Below, one piece after another: positions 25,704 through 34,944 of a DNA stretch of 64,000 nucleotides (the stretch's first letter is position 1; the number at the start of each line of letters is the position of its first letter). The notes below the pieces were generated by a model that worked only from the letters and a program-made list of their open reading frames with translations, was not told the DNA's origin and did not search any database. The stretch lies in contig NZ_JAFLWA010000012.1 of the NCBI RefSeq assembly GCF_017316125.1, positions 1 through 64,000 of the forward strand. Direction: 5' to 3'. This DNA comes from Enterococcus sp. DIV0660C (GTDB taxonomy: Bacteria; Bacillota; Bacilli; Lactobacillales; Enterococcaceae). The translations under genes and the position numbers were made by a program.

Positions 25704-25937
25704 ATGAAAGAATTTTATTATTGGCTAGACGAGTGGGGACGTAATGATAAAATGCGGTATATTTTTCTTATTGCATTTCTTTCTGGATACTCGGTCAATA
25801 AAGTAGATTCCTTTTTTCACATCCCTGAATTTTTCCACTTCTTATTTATTTGCGGAGCCTTTTTATTAGGTGCGAGTATTCGCGCAACTTTTTATTACAA
25901 AAAACACCCGCGTAAAAATTCTCAGCAAAAAAATTGA
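25704..25937 (+). CDS. Small membrane protein
   Basis: 77 aa from ATG 25704, behind CGGAGTGGAG. Two hydrophobic stretches (about 19-36 and 42-62) separated by a polar SVNKVDSFFHIPE loop, with a basic tail (KKHPRKNSQQKN). Not recognised. Terminator follows, so it closes the unit begun by the 78-aa gene. Confidence 0.6.
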   Translation: MKEFYYWLDEWGRNDKMRYIFLIAFLSGYSVNKVDSFFHIPEFFHFLFICGAFLLGASIRATFYYKKHPRKNSQQKN

Positions 25938-25953
25938 CTATTCACCCTTGCAT

Positions 25954-25990
25954 AAAACACCTGAAACGAATCATTGGTTTCAGGTGTTTT
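25954..25990. terminator. Bidirectional terminator
   Basis: AAAACACCTGAAAC (25954-25967) and its exact complement (25977-25990). Serves the small-protein genes and the converging ArsR gene. Confidence 0.85.
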
Positions 25991-26906
25991 ATTCTTCACT
26001 GTAATAAATCGTTGTTCGGATGTTTTGTTCATGATTCCCAAAGGTATCTCCAAATAAAGTAACACCTCCTTGATTAACCGCTCCTTCATCCACAGCAATT
26101 TTAAACCGATAAAACGGTTGATCTTCGATACCTAGATCAACTAATCGGACCTCTGAAATTTTGATTCCATCAATTCCAGTATCAGAATTAGTGATGCGTA
26201 AATGCTTTAAAAGTCCATACTGACTAAAACGATTCTTCCACCAAGCAGGTGTTAATTTCCCCCTGACATCTGAAAAATTTCCAGGACAAGTCCAAGTACC
26301 CAGCTTGATTCCATTAATGTAGAAACTAATGTCACTTGGCCAGTTATTATTTGATTCTGGAAATTCTGAGGAGATTTCAAAGGAGATCTCCAATAGTTGG
26401 AGCATCGAAGCAATTGGTGCTTTATTAGGAATAATGTATTCTACATACCCGCGAGAAAACCATAAAAGAGCAGCTTCTGATCGATGTTCATCAACAAAAG
26501 ACTGTGGCTCATCTAACAAACCAATAATCGTTTCCGTATTTGCTAGTCCACAAGTGGGCATGACCATAAAGTCGGAGAATAAGCCTAGTCGAGTTTCGGC
26601 AGTTGCTTTTTGAAAAGGTAAAAAAAGTTTTTGAGGAAAAACAATTTCTACTCGGTCAAGCGCCAACGAAAATAAGCGCTTGTGCTGCCCATCATCATTT
26701 AGACAAGAATCATCAAGTCGAATCAACTGACAATCTTCTAGTAGACGAACATGTCTTGAGATAATTGCCTTACTTAAATTAAGTTCCTTTGCAAGTTCGG
26801 TGACAGTCAAACCTCTTTCTGCTAGTAATTGCAAAATTGCTAACCGCGTTTCTGATGCCAATGCTTTATAAGTTGGTAAAGAATGTTGATCTAAATATAA
26901 TTCCAT
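25989..26906 (-). CDS. ArsR-type HTH regulator with a large C-terminal beta-rich domain
   Basis: 305 aa from ATG 26906, behind AAAGGAA. Residues 8-75 form an ArsR winged helix (YKALASETRLAILQLL, then LAKELNLSKAIISRHVRLLE). Classical ArsR proteins are about 100 aa; here some 200 further residues follow, with many aromatics and beta-type patterns (SDISFYINGIKLGTWTCPG, PAWWKNRFSQYGLLKHLRI), suggesting a jelly-roll ligand-binding domain. No cysteine metal site. Divergent from a sugar ABC operon, so it is probably the local sugar-responsive regulator. The effector domain identity is inference. Confidence 0.78.
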   Translation of the reverse strand: MELYLDQHSLPTYKALASETRLAILQLLAERGLTVTELAKELNLSKAIISRHVRLLEDCQLIRLDDSCLNDDGQHKRLFSLALDRVEIVFPQKLFLPFQKATAETRLGLFSDFMVMPTCGLANTETIIGLLDEPQSFVDEHRSEAALLWFSRGYVEYIIPNKAPIASMLQLLEISFEISSEFPESNNNWPSDISFYINGIKLGTWTCPGNFSDVRGKLTPAWWKNRFSQYGLLKHLRITNSDTGIDGIKISEVRLVDLGIEDQPFYRFKIAVDEGAVNQGGVTLFGDTFGNHEQNIRTTIYYSEE

Positions 26907-26996
26907 CTTAATAATTCCTTTCATAAATAATTTAGTTATGTATGTAAGTAAACTATATCTCCGCTAAAGAATTCAATTACCTAATCGAATTGTTAA

Positions 26997-27129
26997 CTGT
27001 AGGGTTAACAGACCCTATAGAAAATAAAATGCACTCGTTAACTTCTCAGTTGAAAGTGGCTCGAACCTTGCTAAACTTATTGACGCCTCCCTTTGTTCAA
27101 GCTAATATTTTCACTTGTAAGCGCTTAAT
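26997..27129 (+). promoter_or_regulatory. Operator candidate and cre site before the sugar ABC operon
   Basis: CTGTAGGG (26997-27004) and CCCTATAG (27013-27020) form an inverted repeat with one mismatch, overlapping GTTAAC-N6-GTTAAC. Further on, TGTAAGCGCTTAAT (27116-27129) matches a CcpA catabolite-response element except at the last two bases. The 5' leader is long (about 150 nt). Local regulation by the ArsR-type protein plus glucose repression is inferred. Confidence 0.5.
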
Positions 27130-27169
27130 ACTATCGATAGGAAACCAACTCAAAAGGAGAGTGTCCAAA

Positions 27170-28462
27170 GTGTACTACAAAAGAATCATCAAATTCGTGG
27201 GGATTGCCATTTTAAGTTTTAGTTTGGTTGCTTGTGGCAAAAGTTCAGAAGGTTCAGCCAAAACCGAAGAAATTCGAATCAGCTGGTGGGGTGGTGATGC
27301 GCGGAATAAGGTCATGCAAGAAGCCATCACAGATTTTGAAAAAGAAAATCCCACAATCAAAGTCAAGGCAGAGTTTAGTGGGTACGGAGGTTATCAAGAA
27401 AAAATGACGACACAACTATCTGGTGGCACAGCACCTGACGTCATTCGTTTAGATTCGATGTGGCTAAATCAATACAAAAACCAACTTGTTGATTTAGAGA
27501 CTCTCTCAAAAGAGTTAGCCATTTCTACCAATTTTTCTGAAGAGTCCTTGGTTTCACTAAAATATGACAATCATTTGTTAGGGTTACCATTATCAACCAA
27601 CTATCGTCCTTTGTTGTACAACAAAACAGTCACAGATAAATTCAATATCGAGGCACCTCAGTCTTGGGAAGATTTAATTGCCATGCGGGAAAAATTACCA
27701 GATGATTATTATCCGGCTGCGAATTTTTTTGGTGCTAAGTATGGTTCCCCAATTGTTCTCTTTCAACTTGTTGCGCAACAAACTGGATTACCCATTTCAG
27801 ATGAGAATGGCAAGTTAAATTACACAGAAAAGGATTTCCTTACACTGATCGATTTTTATCATCAACTCGTTGAACAAAGAATCATTCCTTCTAAAAAAGA
27901 TGTAGACAATGCAGGAACTATTGAAGGCGCGCCAGCACCAGCGTTACTTGAAGGAAAGTGGGTAACCCTCTTTGAATTTATTGCCAACGTGAATACCATC
28001 AAGAGTCAGTTGGAAGAACAAGGATTTGAATTAGCACTAGCAGGTTACCCTTCAATGAACAATGAAAAATCAACTGGAGTCTGGACGAAACCATCAATGG
28101 TTTATTCTATTCCAACCTCTAGTAAACACCAAAAAGCTGCTGCAAAGCTAATCAATTACTTAATGAATAATTCAGAAGCAAATAAAATTCAAAAATTAGA
28201 AAATGGCGTACCTGATAGTGAGAGTGGTAAGCAAGCTTTAGAAGAAAGTGGATTGATTACGCCATTAGCAACAGAAATTTTAGCGGAAGGCGAGAAGAAG
28301 GTCGATACGAATCTATCTACCATGTATCGTTGGGATACTGCCAAGTTAAATGATGCCACTTTAGATATCATTACTCGCTTGGATTATGGGAAAATCGACA
28401 CTAAGCAAGCTGCAAAAGAATTTTACCAAGCATTCAAAGAAGAGGAAGACTCCGTGAACTAA
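27170..28462 (+). CDS. Sugar ABC transporter substrate-binding lipoprotein
   Basis: 430 aa from GTG 27170, which has AAAAGGAGAG before it and gives a clean signal peptide with lipobox LVAC (lipid on Cys22). The family-1 solute-binding fold shows ISWWGGDARNKVMQEAI at the start and GGTAPDVIRLDSMW. It captures an oligosaccharide or glycoside outside the cell and hands it to the two permeases that follow. Ligand not deducible. No ATPase gene lies in the operon, so a shared MsmK-type ATPase is expected. Confidence 0.92.
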   Translation: MYYKRIIKFVGIAILSFSLVACGKSSEGSAKTEEIRISWWGGDARNKVMQEAITDFEKENPTIKVKAEFSGYGGYQEKMTTQLSGGTAPDVIRLDSMWLNQYKNQLVDLETLSKELAISTNFSEESLVSLKYDNHLLGLPLSTNYRPLLYNKTVTDKFNIEAPQSWEDLIAMREKLPDDYYPAANFFGAKYGSPIVLFQLVAQQTGLPISDENGKLNYTEKDFLTLIDFYHQLVEQRIIPSKKDVDNAGTIEGAPAPALLEGKWVTLFEFIANVNTIKSQLEEQGFELALAGYPSMNNEKSTGVWTKPSMVYSIPTSSKHQKAAAKLINYLMNNSEANKIQKLENGVPDSESGKQALEESGLITPLATEILAEGEKKVDTNLSTMYRWDTAKLNDATLDIITRLDYGKIDTKQAAKEFYQAFKEEEDSVN

Positions 28463-28528
28463 GCGAGCTATGTTTTAAAGCACAGTAAATTATGTATCTG
28501 GTTCCTTAACTTTTATAGGAGGAAAAAA

Positions 28529-29407
28529 ATGATCAAAAAAAAATACATTGGTCTTTTATATTTAACACCTTGGATGATCGGGATTCTCTTTTTCGTTGTT
28601 TATCCCTTTGCAATGTCGCTTTTTTATAGCTTCACGGATTATTCGATGTTAACTGAGCCAAAATTTATTGGCTTTGACAATTACATCAAAATGTTTACTG
28701 ATGATCCTATTTTTTGGTCGTCAGTCAAAGCAACAATCAAATTCGTTTTCTTAACTGTTCCTTTCAAGCTGATTTTCGCACTCTTTGTTGCCTATGTGAT
28801 GAATGCTAAGTTAAAGGGAATTGGCTTTTTCAGAACAGCTTATTATATCCCTTCTATTTTGGGGGCAAATGTCGCAATTGCTGTGTTGTGGCAGTTCTTA
28901 TTCAAAAACGATGGTTTAGTCAACATGGTGTTAAACAGTATTGGCATTGCAAATGTTGCTTGGTTTTCTAGTGGGACGGGTGCCATGTTGACTATCGTGT
29001 TACTACGTGTTTGGCAGTTTGGTTCAGCTATGGTAATTTTCTTAAACGCGTTGACTGAGATGCCTCAAGATTTGTATGAAGCAGCAGCAATTGATGGCGC
29101 TTCAAAATTCCGACAATTTTTTTCTGTTACTTTGCCACAGTTGACACCAATTATTTTTTTCAATTTGATTTTGCAATTGGTTCAAGCATTTCAAGAATTT
29201 GATGGTCCATTTTTAATCACAGGTGGGGGACCAATGCGTAGTACTTACTTATTACCTATGTATATTTATGACAATGCGTTTAAAATTTTTAATATGGGCT
29301 ATTCAAGTGCATTGTCGTGGGTATTATTTGTAATGATCATGATCTTTACCGCAATTTTATTTAAGACTTCTAAAAATTGGGTCTTTTATGCCGATGGGAG
29401 GGACTAA
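28529..29407 (+). CDS. Sugar ABC transporter permease (MalF/UgpA type)
   Basis: 292 aa, six membrane helices; the EAA loop EAAAIDGASKFRQFF contacts the ATPase. SD AGGAGG before ATG. Pairs with the next permease gene, 2 nt on. Confidence 0.93.
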   Translation: MIKKKYIGLLYLTPWMIGILFFVVYPFAMSLFYSFTDYSMLTEPKFIGFDNYIKMFTDDPIFWSSVKATIKFVFLTVPFKLIFALFVAYVMNAKLKGIGFFRTAYYIPSILGANVAIAVLWQFLFKNDGLVNMVLNSIGIANVAWFSSGTGAMLTIVLLRVWQFGSAMVIFLNALTEMPQDLYEAAAIDGASKFRQFFSVTLPQLTPIIFFNLILQLVQAFQEFDGPFLITGGGPMRSTYLLPMYIYDNAFKIFNMGYSSALSWVLFVMIMIFTAILFKTSKNWVFYADGRD

Positions 29408-29409
29408 CC

Positions 29410-30306
29410 ATGCAGCAAACATTGCCACACAAAACTGAAACAGAAAAAGTTAATCGACGAGTAAAACGAAAAAAACGATTGGTTTCGTCGGTCAAATATC
29501 TTATTTTGATTGCAGGTGCTCTCACCATGCTTTATCCAATTTTATGGTTGTTTGGTGCTTCCTTCAAAACAAATAGTGAAATTTTTCAATCCATTTGGTT
29601 TATGCCAAAAACGTTTGATTTTACGCCCTACATTGAAGGTTGGCAAACATCAAGTCAGTACACCTTCGCTACTTATTTTTTGAATTCTTTTCTGATTGTT
29701 ATACCTAAAGTTCTCTTGACTTTGGTTTCCTGTACCTTGGCAGCATATGGTTTTGCTCGATTTGATTTTCCTTTTAAAAAAATTTTATTTCCAATAATGA
29801 TTGCTACTTTATTTTTGCCAGGAATCGTTACTCGAATTCCGATGTATATTTTTTGGCGAAATGTAAATTTGCTTGATACGTATCTACCTTTGATTACGAA
29901 TTCAGCCTTTGCCTGCGATACATTTTTCGTATACATGCTGGTTCAATTTTTCCGAACAGTACCGAAAGAACTAGACGAAGCTGCAACGATTGATGGTTGT
30001 AATTCTTTCACAATCTTAATAAGAATACTTGTACCAATTCTTAAACCGTCGTTAATTACGGCTGCTTTATTTCAATTTATCTGGACCTTTACCGACTTTC
30101 AAGGCCCGTTAATTTACATCTCTTCTGTAGAAAAATATCCGGTATCGATTGCCTTGCGGATGGCAATGGACACTACCTCAGCAGATTTCAGTTGGAATCG
30201 AACAATCGCGATGTCGATTATTGGTTTGATTCCTTCCTTAGTTGTTTATTTCTCTGCCCAAAAACAGTTCATCGGTGGTTCAACTGCTGGTGGTGTGAAA
30301 GGATAA
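29410..30306 (+). CDS. Sugar ABC transporter permease (MalG type)
   Basis: 298 aa from ATG 29410 (GGGAGGGAC before it). A basic N-terminus, six helices, and the EAA loop EAATIDGCNSFTILI. Second half of the importer channel. Confidence 0.93.
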   Translation: MQQTLPHKTETEKVNRRVKRKKRLVSSVKYLILIAGALTMLYPILWLFGASFKTNSEIFQSIWFMPKTFDFTPYIEGWQTSSQYTFATYFLNSFLIVIPKVLLTLVSCTLAAYGFARFDFPFKKILFPIMIATLFLPGIVTRIPMYIFWRNVNLLDTYLPLITNSAFACDTFFVYMLVQFFRTVPKELDEAATIDGCNSFTILIRILVPILKPSLITAALFQFIWTFTDFQGPLIYISSVEKYPVSIALRMAMDTTSADFSWNRTIAMSIIGLIPSLVVYFSAQKQFIGGSTAGGVKG

Positions 30307-30331
30307 AAGGAAAAAAGAAAGGAAGAAAAAA

Positions 30332-31198
30332 ATGACCGTAATAATTAGCGCATTCGCAGATGAAATCAATCCCAGTATGCAACAACAAATTGTTGGGCTA
30401 CGCGAACAAAAAATTAAACACATTGAGTTGCGAACACTTGATGGCAAAAATGTCAGTGAATTAACTATTGAAGAGGCTCACCGCTATAAACAACAATTAG
30501 ATACAGCAGGAATCACTGTATCCAGTATTGGTTCACCTATTGGTAAAATCAACATCAATGACTCGTTTTCTGGACACTTAGAACTTTTTAGACACGTGTT
30601 ACACCTAGCTAAAATTTTTCAGAGTCCCTATGTTCGTATGTTTAGTTTCTTTATTGATCCTGCAGAAAATCCAGATGATTATCAAGAAGAAGTAGTTAGT
30701 CGATGGAAAGCCTTTGTGGCTGCTGCAAAAGCATATCCTGAAATCACATTACTTCATGAGAATGAAAAAGAAATCTTTGGTGATACCCCCGAACGATGTG
30801 TCTATTTGCTCAATGAATTAAATAGTCCGCAAGTCAAGGCAGTTTTTGACCCAGCAAACTTTGTTCAATGCAACGTGGAAGCTTTTCCTGATGCGTATGA
30901 ATTATTGAAGCCTTACATTGCTTACATCCACATTAAGGACGCTCGGTTCAGTGATCACGAAGTCAGACCAGCTGGTTTTGGTGACGGAAAACTTGAAGAA
31001 ATCCTAAAAGATTTAACTAACAACGGTTATACCGGTTTTGTTTCGCTTGAGCCACATCTGACTTTCTTTGAAGGCTTTGAACATCTAGAACCAACTAATC
31101 ACCAAATAACAAAAAAAGCTGACAATGAAAGAATGTTTATTCTTGCATCAGAATCCTTTAAAAAACTATTAACGAAACTTGATGTGGGGTGGCAATAA
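30332..31198 (+). CDS. Sugar phosphate isomerase/epimerase-like TIM-barrel protein
   Basis: 288 aa of the xylose isomerase-like TIM-barrel superfamily. Probable metal ligands and acid-base residues lie in LLHENEKEIFG, VFDPANFVQ, IHIKDAR and LEPHL. Members include inosose dehydratase, hydroxypyruvate isomerase, epimerases and the eliminases that act on 3-keto-glycosides. Next to two Gfo/Idh oxidoreductases the last option is attractive, but sequence alone does not decide. Overlaps the next gene by one base. Confidence 0.82.
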   Translation: MTVIISAFADEINPSMQQQIVGLREQKIKHIELRTLDGKNVSELTIEEAHRYKQQLDTAGITVSSIGSPIGKININDSFSGHLELFRHVLHLAKIFQSPYVRMFSFFIDPAENPDDYQEEVVSRWKAFVAAAKAYPEITLLHENEKEIFGDTPERCVYLLNELNSPQVKAVFDPANFVQCNVEAFPDAYELLKPYIAYIHIKDARFSDHEVRPAGFGDGKLEEILKDLTNNGYTGFVSLEPHLTFFEGFEHLEPTNHQITKKADNERMFILASESFKKLLTKLDVGWQ

Positions 31199-32358
31199 TG
31201 AAACCAATTCGAATCGCGATTATTGGTGTGGGAAATATTGGAACTGCTCACGTAAATAACTTATTAGGTAATGAATTAAAAAATGTCGTATTGACTGGTC
31301 TTTGTGATAACCAGCCAGACAAGTTAGCCAAAATCCGTGAAAAACTTGGAGAAAATTATCTGTATTTTACAAGCGCTGCCAGCGTATTTTCTTCTTCTAA
31401 AATTGATGCAGTTATTATTGCTACGCCACATTATGATCATCCCATTTTAGCCATTGAAGCCCTAAAAGCGAATAAACATGTCTTAATTGAAAAGCCTGTG
31501 GGTGTATATACAAAAAAAGTGCAAGAAATGTTAACTGAAGCAAAAAAACATCCTGAATTAACCCTCGCACTGATGTACAATCAACGGATGAATCCACTTT
31601 ATCAAAAAGCAAAAGAACTTGTTGGTTCAGGAGAAATCGGCGAGCTTCGACGGACAAATTGGATCATCACTGATTGGTATCGTTCGCAAAGTTATTACGA
31701 CTCTAGCAATTGGCGTGCGACTTGGAAAGGAGAGGGTGGAGGCGTTTTACTGAATCAAGATCCGCATCAGCTTGATTTATGGCAGTGGATCTGTGGTATG
31801 CCTCAGCGAATTTTCGCTTTTACTTATAATGGAAAACGCCGAGAGGTTGAAGTCGAAACAGAAGTTACCGCCTACGTGGAGTATCAAAACGGAGCCACTG
31901 GTGTTTTTGTTACAACGACCACTGAAACTCCAGGAACAAATCGTTTTGAAATTGTGGGTTCTAAAGGAAAAATCGTCATCGAAGATCAACAATTAAAATT
32001 TTGGCAAACTCGAATGGATGAAACCACTTGGAATCAAACCTATACAAAAGGATTTGGCGAACCAGAAGTTTGGTCTATTACGATTCCTATCACTTTTGAT
32101 AGTGAATCTGGTCATAAAAAAATCACTCAAAATTTTATTAATCACATCTTATTTCAGGAAGAACTGATTTCTCCTGCAGAAGAGGGAATTAAAGGCCTAA
32201 GTATTTCAAACGCCATCCATCTTTCTTCATGGCTTGAAGAATGGGTACCATTACCAATTAATGAAGATTTATTTTTAGAAGAATTAACTAAAAAAATTGA
32301 GATATCAACTGAAAAACAACGAGTAGAAGTAATTTTAGACACAGAAAATACGTATTAG
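31198..32358 (+). CDS. Gfo/Idh/MocA-family oxidoreductase
   Basis: 386 aa from ATG 31198 (TAATG overlap with the previous stop). N-terminal Rossmann motif IGVGNIGTAH, conserved EKPVG whose lysine sits at the active site, and a C-terminal domain with GGGVLLNQDPHQLDLWQW carrying the catalytic His/Asp region. Uses NAD(P) to oxidise a sugar or cyclitol hydroxyl. Works beside a second family member encoded downstream. Confidence 0.88.
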   Translation: MKPIRIAIIGVGNIGTAHVNNLLGNELKNVVLTGLCDNQPDKLAKIREKLGENYLYFTSAASVFSSSKIDAVIIATPHYDHPILAIEALKANKHVLIEKPVGVYTKKVQEMLTEAKKHPELTLALMYNQRMNPLYQKAKELVGSGEIGELRRTNWIITDWYRSQSYYDSSNWRATWKGEGGGVLLNQDPHQLDLWQWICGMPQRIFAFTYNGKRREVEVETEVTAYVEYQNGATGVFVTTTTETPGTNRFEIVGSKGKIVIEDQQLKFWQTRMDETTWNQTYTKGFGEPEVWSITIPITFDSESGHKKITQNFINHILFQEELISPAEEGIKGLSISNAIHLSSWLEEWVPLPINEDLFLEELTKKIEISTEKQRVEVILDTENTY

Positions 32359-32375
32359 AAAGAAGGAAAAATAAA

Positions 32376-33389
32376 GTGGTCGGTGTCGGAATAATAGGCT
32401 GTGGTGCAATTGCCCAAACACATGCTAAAGTAGTTCAAACATTGGATGGCGCCCAGTTAGTCGCTTGCTGTGATATAGACCAGACAAATGGCATCACTTT
32501 CGCAGAACGATTCTCTTGTATTTTTCATCAAGATTTTAACCAGCTTTTAGCAATGAAAGAAATCGAATTGGTAATCATTTGTACTCCTCATGATCTACAT
32601 CAGTCAATGAGTATCGCTGCACTGGAGGCACAAAAACATGTTCTCTGTGAAAAACCAATGGCAATAACGCTTCAAACAATACAAGACTTGATTTCTACCA
32701 TAGAGAAACAATCCAAGCTTTACCATGTTTGCTATCAAAATCGATTGAACCCAACTTATTTACTACTAAAAAAACAACTAGTAGACAACATCTATGGTAA
32801 AATCACTGGCATCAAATGCGAATTGGCTTGGGAAAGAACGCCAGATTACTATCAATCGGATTGGAAGGGAACATGGCAACGAGAAGGGGGAGGTGTGTTG
32901 ATTAATCAGGCAATTCATATGATTGATGCTGTTACTTGGCTAGTTGGCACACCAGAGAAAATGAAAGGAAAAATCATGACTGCTTGTTTGGATCATGTAA
33001 TCGAAGTTGAAGATACAGCGATGGCAATTGCCCTATACCATGACGACACGCCTTTAGTGATCCAAGCAACAAATAACTATACAGGCAATCCATCGCCGAA
33101 ACTTACCTTTGAATGTGAAAAAGGGCAGATTGAACTAACAGCAGAGCAATTGCTGTTCAACCAAGAAGTAATCCTAGAAGATCTACCACAACACTCAACT
33201 CGTATTTCAAAAAGATATTGGGGGCGTGGACATCAAGCAGTTCTTTCTGCTTTTATCAATGAAATCAATGGACAAGCGGACGAGCGTATAACAAGTCTTG
33301 CCGGAATGGATGCTCTTCAATCACTCAAAATTGTTTTAGGTATCTATGCTTCTAGTCGGGAAAACAACTGGATTTCACTAAATAATTAA
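32376..33389 (+). CDS. Gfo/Idh/MocA-family oxidoreductase
   Basis: 337 aa from GTG 32376, behind AAGAAGGAAA. Rossmann motif IGCGAIAQTH, CEKPMA, and GGGVLINQAIHMIDAVTWL. It is clearly a paralogue of the gene before it but shorter. Last gene of the ABC operon. Paired Gfo/Idh enzymes often catalyse an oxidation and a returning reduction on the same sugar. Confidence 0.88.
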   Translation: MVGVGIIGCGAIAQTHAKVVQTLDGAQLVACCDIDQTNGITFAERFSCIFHQDFNQLLAMKEIELVIICTPHDLHQSMSIAALEAQKHVLCEKPMAITLQTIQDLISTIEKQSKLYHVCYQNRLNPTYLLLKKQLVDNIYGKITGIKCELAWERTPDYYQSDWKGTWQREGGGVLINQAIHMIDAVTWLVGTPEKMKGKIMTACLDHVIEVEDTAMAIALYHDDTPLVIQATNNYTGNPSPKLTFECEKGQIELTAEQLLFNQEVILEDLPQHSTRISKRYWGRGHQAVLSAFINEINGQADERITSLAGMDALQSLKIVLGIYASSRENNWISLNN

Positions 33390-33393
33390 TTTA

Positions 33394-33436
33394 AAAGCCC
33401 TCAAGTTGTAAAAGTTCAATACAACTTGAGGGCTTT
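33394..33436. terminator. Bidirectional terminator of the ABC operon
   Basis: A perfect 17-bp stem: AAAGCCCTCAAGTTGTA (33394-33410) and its complement (33420-33436). Serves this operon and the converging minus-strand operon. Confidence 0.9.
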
Positions 33437-33448
33437 CGTTGTCTGCCT

Positions 33449-33811
33449 TTATTGTATAGGCTCACTTCTCAAAATCTTTTCCATTTTTTTACCTTTGGCT
33501 AACTCATCGATCAATTTATCAAGGTAGCGAATTTCTTTCATTAACGAATCTTCCATTTCTTCCACGCGAATACCACAAATCATCCCAGTCACCAGTGAAC
33601 GTTTGGGATTCAATAAGGGAGCTTCTTCAAAAAAAGTTTCAAAAGTTGCTTCTTTAGCTAATTGCTGCTCTAATTCATCCTGTGTGTAACCAGTTAACCA
33701 TGAGATAATTTGATCCACTTCTGCTTTTGTTCGCTCTTTCTTCGTTGCTTTTGTGACATAGTGGGGGTAGACACTGGCAAAACTAGTTGTGTAAATTCGA
33801 TGTTTGGGCAT
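33449..33811 (-). CDS. DUF2200-family protein
   Basis: 120 aa; opens with [19 protein letters not shown] and has [14 protein letters not shown], the pattern of DUF2200. Function unknown. SD AGGAGG before ATG. 29 nt after the SIS gene, so it is probably the last gene of the LacI-HAD-SIS operon. Confidence 0.75.
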   Translation of the reverse strand: MPKHRIYTTSFASVYPHYVTKATKKERTKAEVDQIISWLTGYTQDELEQQLAKEATFETFFEEAPLLNPKRSLVTGMICGIRVEEMEDSLMKEIRYLDKLIDELAKGKKMEKILRSEPIQ

Positions 33812-33840
33812 CTTTTTTCCTCCTGATTGAGACTAACTAA

Positions 33841-34944
33841 TCACACATAATCTTGAACAGTCGTTTTACTTTCTACTGCTTGTGAAAAATCCGTAAAAAT
33901 TCGTTGTGTGATATCAATCCCCTTACTTCTAGATATAAACCAGCATAACACTTGAAAAGGTAAAATCAAAAGTAAAGGGCATTTGTTTTCATCAGAAATC
34001 TCTGGAAGTAGTAAATGACGATGGGGCTCAGCTAAAGTAGGAGTCTGTTTATTTTTAATTGAGATAACAAAAATGTGTGAAGTCACCTTTTCTTCGTATG
34101 TACGCAGTAGCTGTGCTTTTTTTTGAATAATAGGTTTAGCTGGCGTATCTAAAAAGAAAAGACGGTAAGTATCATTCATTTCTAAATAGGGTCCGTGCAT
34201 AAATGCTTCCAAATCAAGTCCTTGTGATGGTACTCGAATCGTCTCTGAAAACTTTGTTTCCATTTCTTTAGCTGTCCCAAGCGCTGGACCGTATGCAATA
34301 GACATGAATCGTTGGCTTTCACGCAAACTTTGCTCATTTTTTTCGAAAAATGATTGACTTAATTTAATCGTTAACTCAATTTGCTCAAGCAATTGTTTAA
34401 ATTCAGCTAACTCTTGTTTCTCTTGTTCTTCACTTACAATTTCTAATCGTACGCCCAAACGAAGTCCTAAAAGCATTAATGCTAAAACTGAAGCAGTGAA
34501 GCCGAGAGAAACATATCCCACACGTTCTTTACCCGATAAAATGTCCAAAGTAGTATCAGTTACTTCCGTTATTTCACTATCGGGAATACTTGTCACACCA
34601 ATTTTAAAAGATTGATTGTTCAAATGATTCAATGCATCAATCGTTGAGGTGCTCTGACCACTTTGAGAAATACCCAAAACCAATTGTGGATGATTATTCT
34701 TATGTGCGTAATGTTGAAAATTAAATGGTTCTTGAATCGTAACAGCTTTCTTGGTCATCTTTTCAAGATAGCAACGGGCACTCATTGCTGCATTGATACT
34801 GGATCCTGTTCCTAAAATCAAGATATCATCAAAATCCTGTAATTGAAAAAGAGCAGCATCTATATTTTTTGGATATGCTGCTAAAGCTTCAAGTAAAATA
34901 GGCTGTTCTTGGTTGATGTAACTCCACATGGTCAGTTCCTTCAT
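33841..34944 (-). CDS. SIS-domain sugar-phosphate isomerase/deaminase-like protein
   Basis: 367 aa with two SIS domains, the layout of the isomerase half of GlmS and of AgaS/FrlB. Phosphosugar-binding features include LGTGSSINAA, GISQSGQSTSTIDAL and the conserved glutamate in KFSETIRVPSQGLDLEAFMHG. Likely converts an amino-sugar phosphate such as glucosamine-6-phosphate to a keto-sugar phosphate. SD AAAGGAG before ATG 34944. Its start overlaps the HAD gene by 56 nt in another frame. Confidence 0.82.
   Translation of the reverse strand: MKELTMWSYINQEQPILLEALAAYPKNIDAALFQLQDFDDILILGTGSSINAAMSARCYLEKMTKKAVTIQEPFNFQHYAHKNNHPQLVLGISQSGQSTSTIDALNHLNNQSFKIGVTSIPDSEITEVTDTTLDILSGKERVGYVSLGFTASVLALMLLGLRLGVRLEIVSEEQEKQELAEFKQLLEQIELTIKLSQSFFEKNEQSLRESQRFMSIAYGPALGTAKEMETKFSETIRVPSQGLDLEAFMHGPYLEMNDTYRLFFLDTPAKPIIQKKAQLLRTYEEKVTSHIFVISIKNKQTPTLAEPHRHLLLPEISDENKCPLLLILPFQVLCWFISRSKGIDITQRIFTDFSQAVESKTTVQDYV

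Noticed and set aside
29673-29936. 87-codon minus-strand frame inside the MalG-type permease gene
   Set aside because: Antisense shadow of a clear permease gene with no SD.
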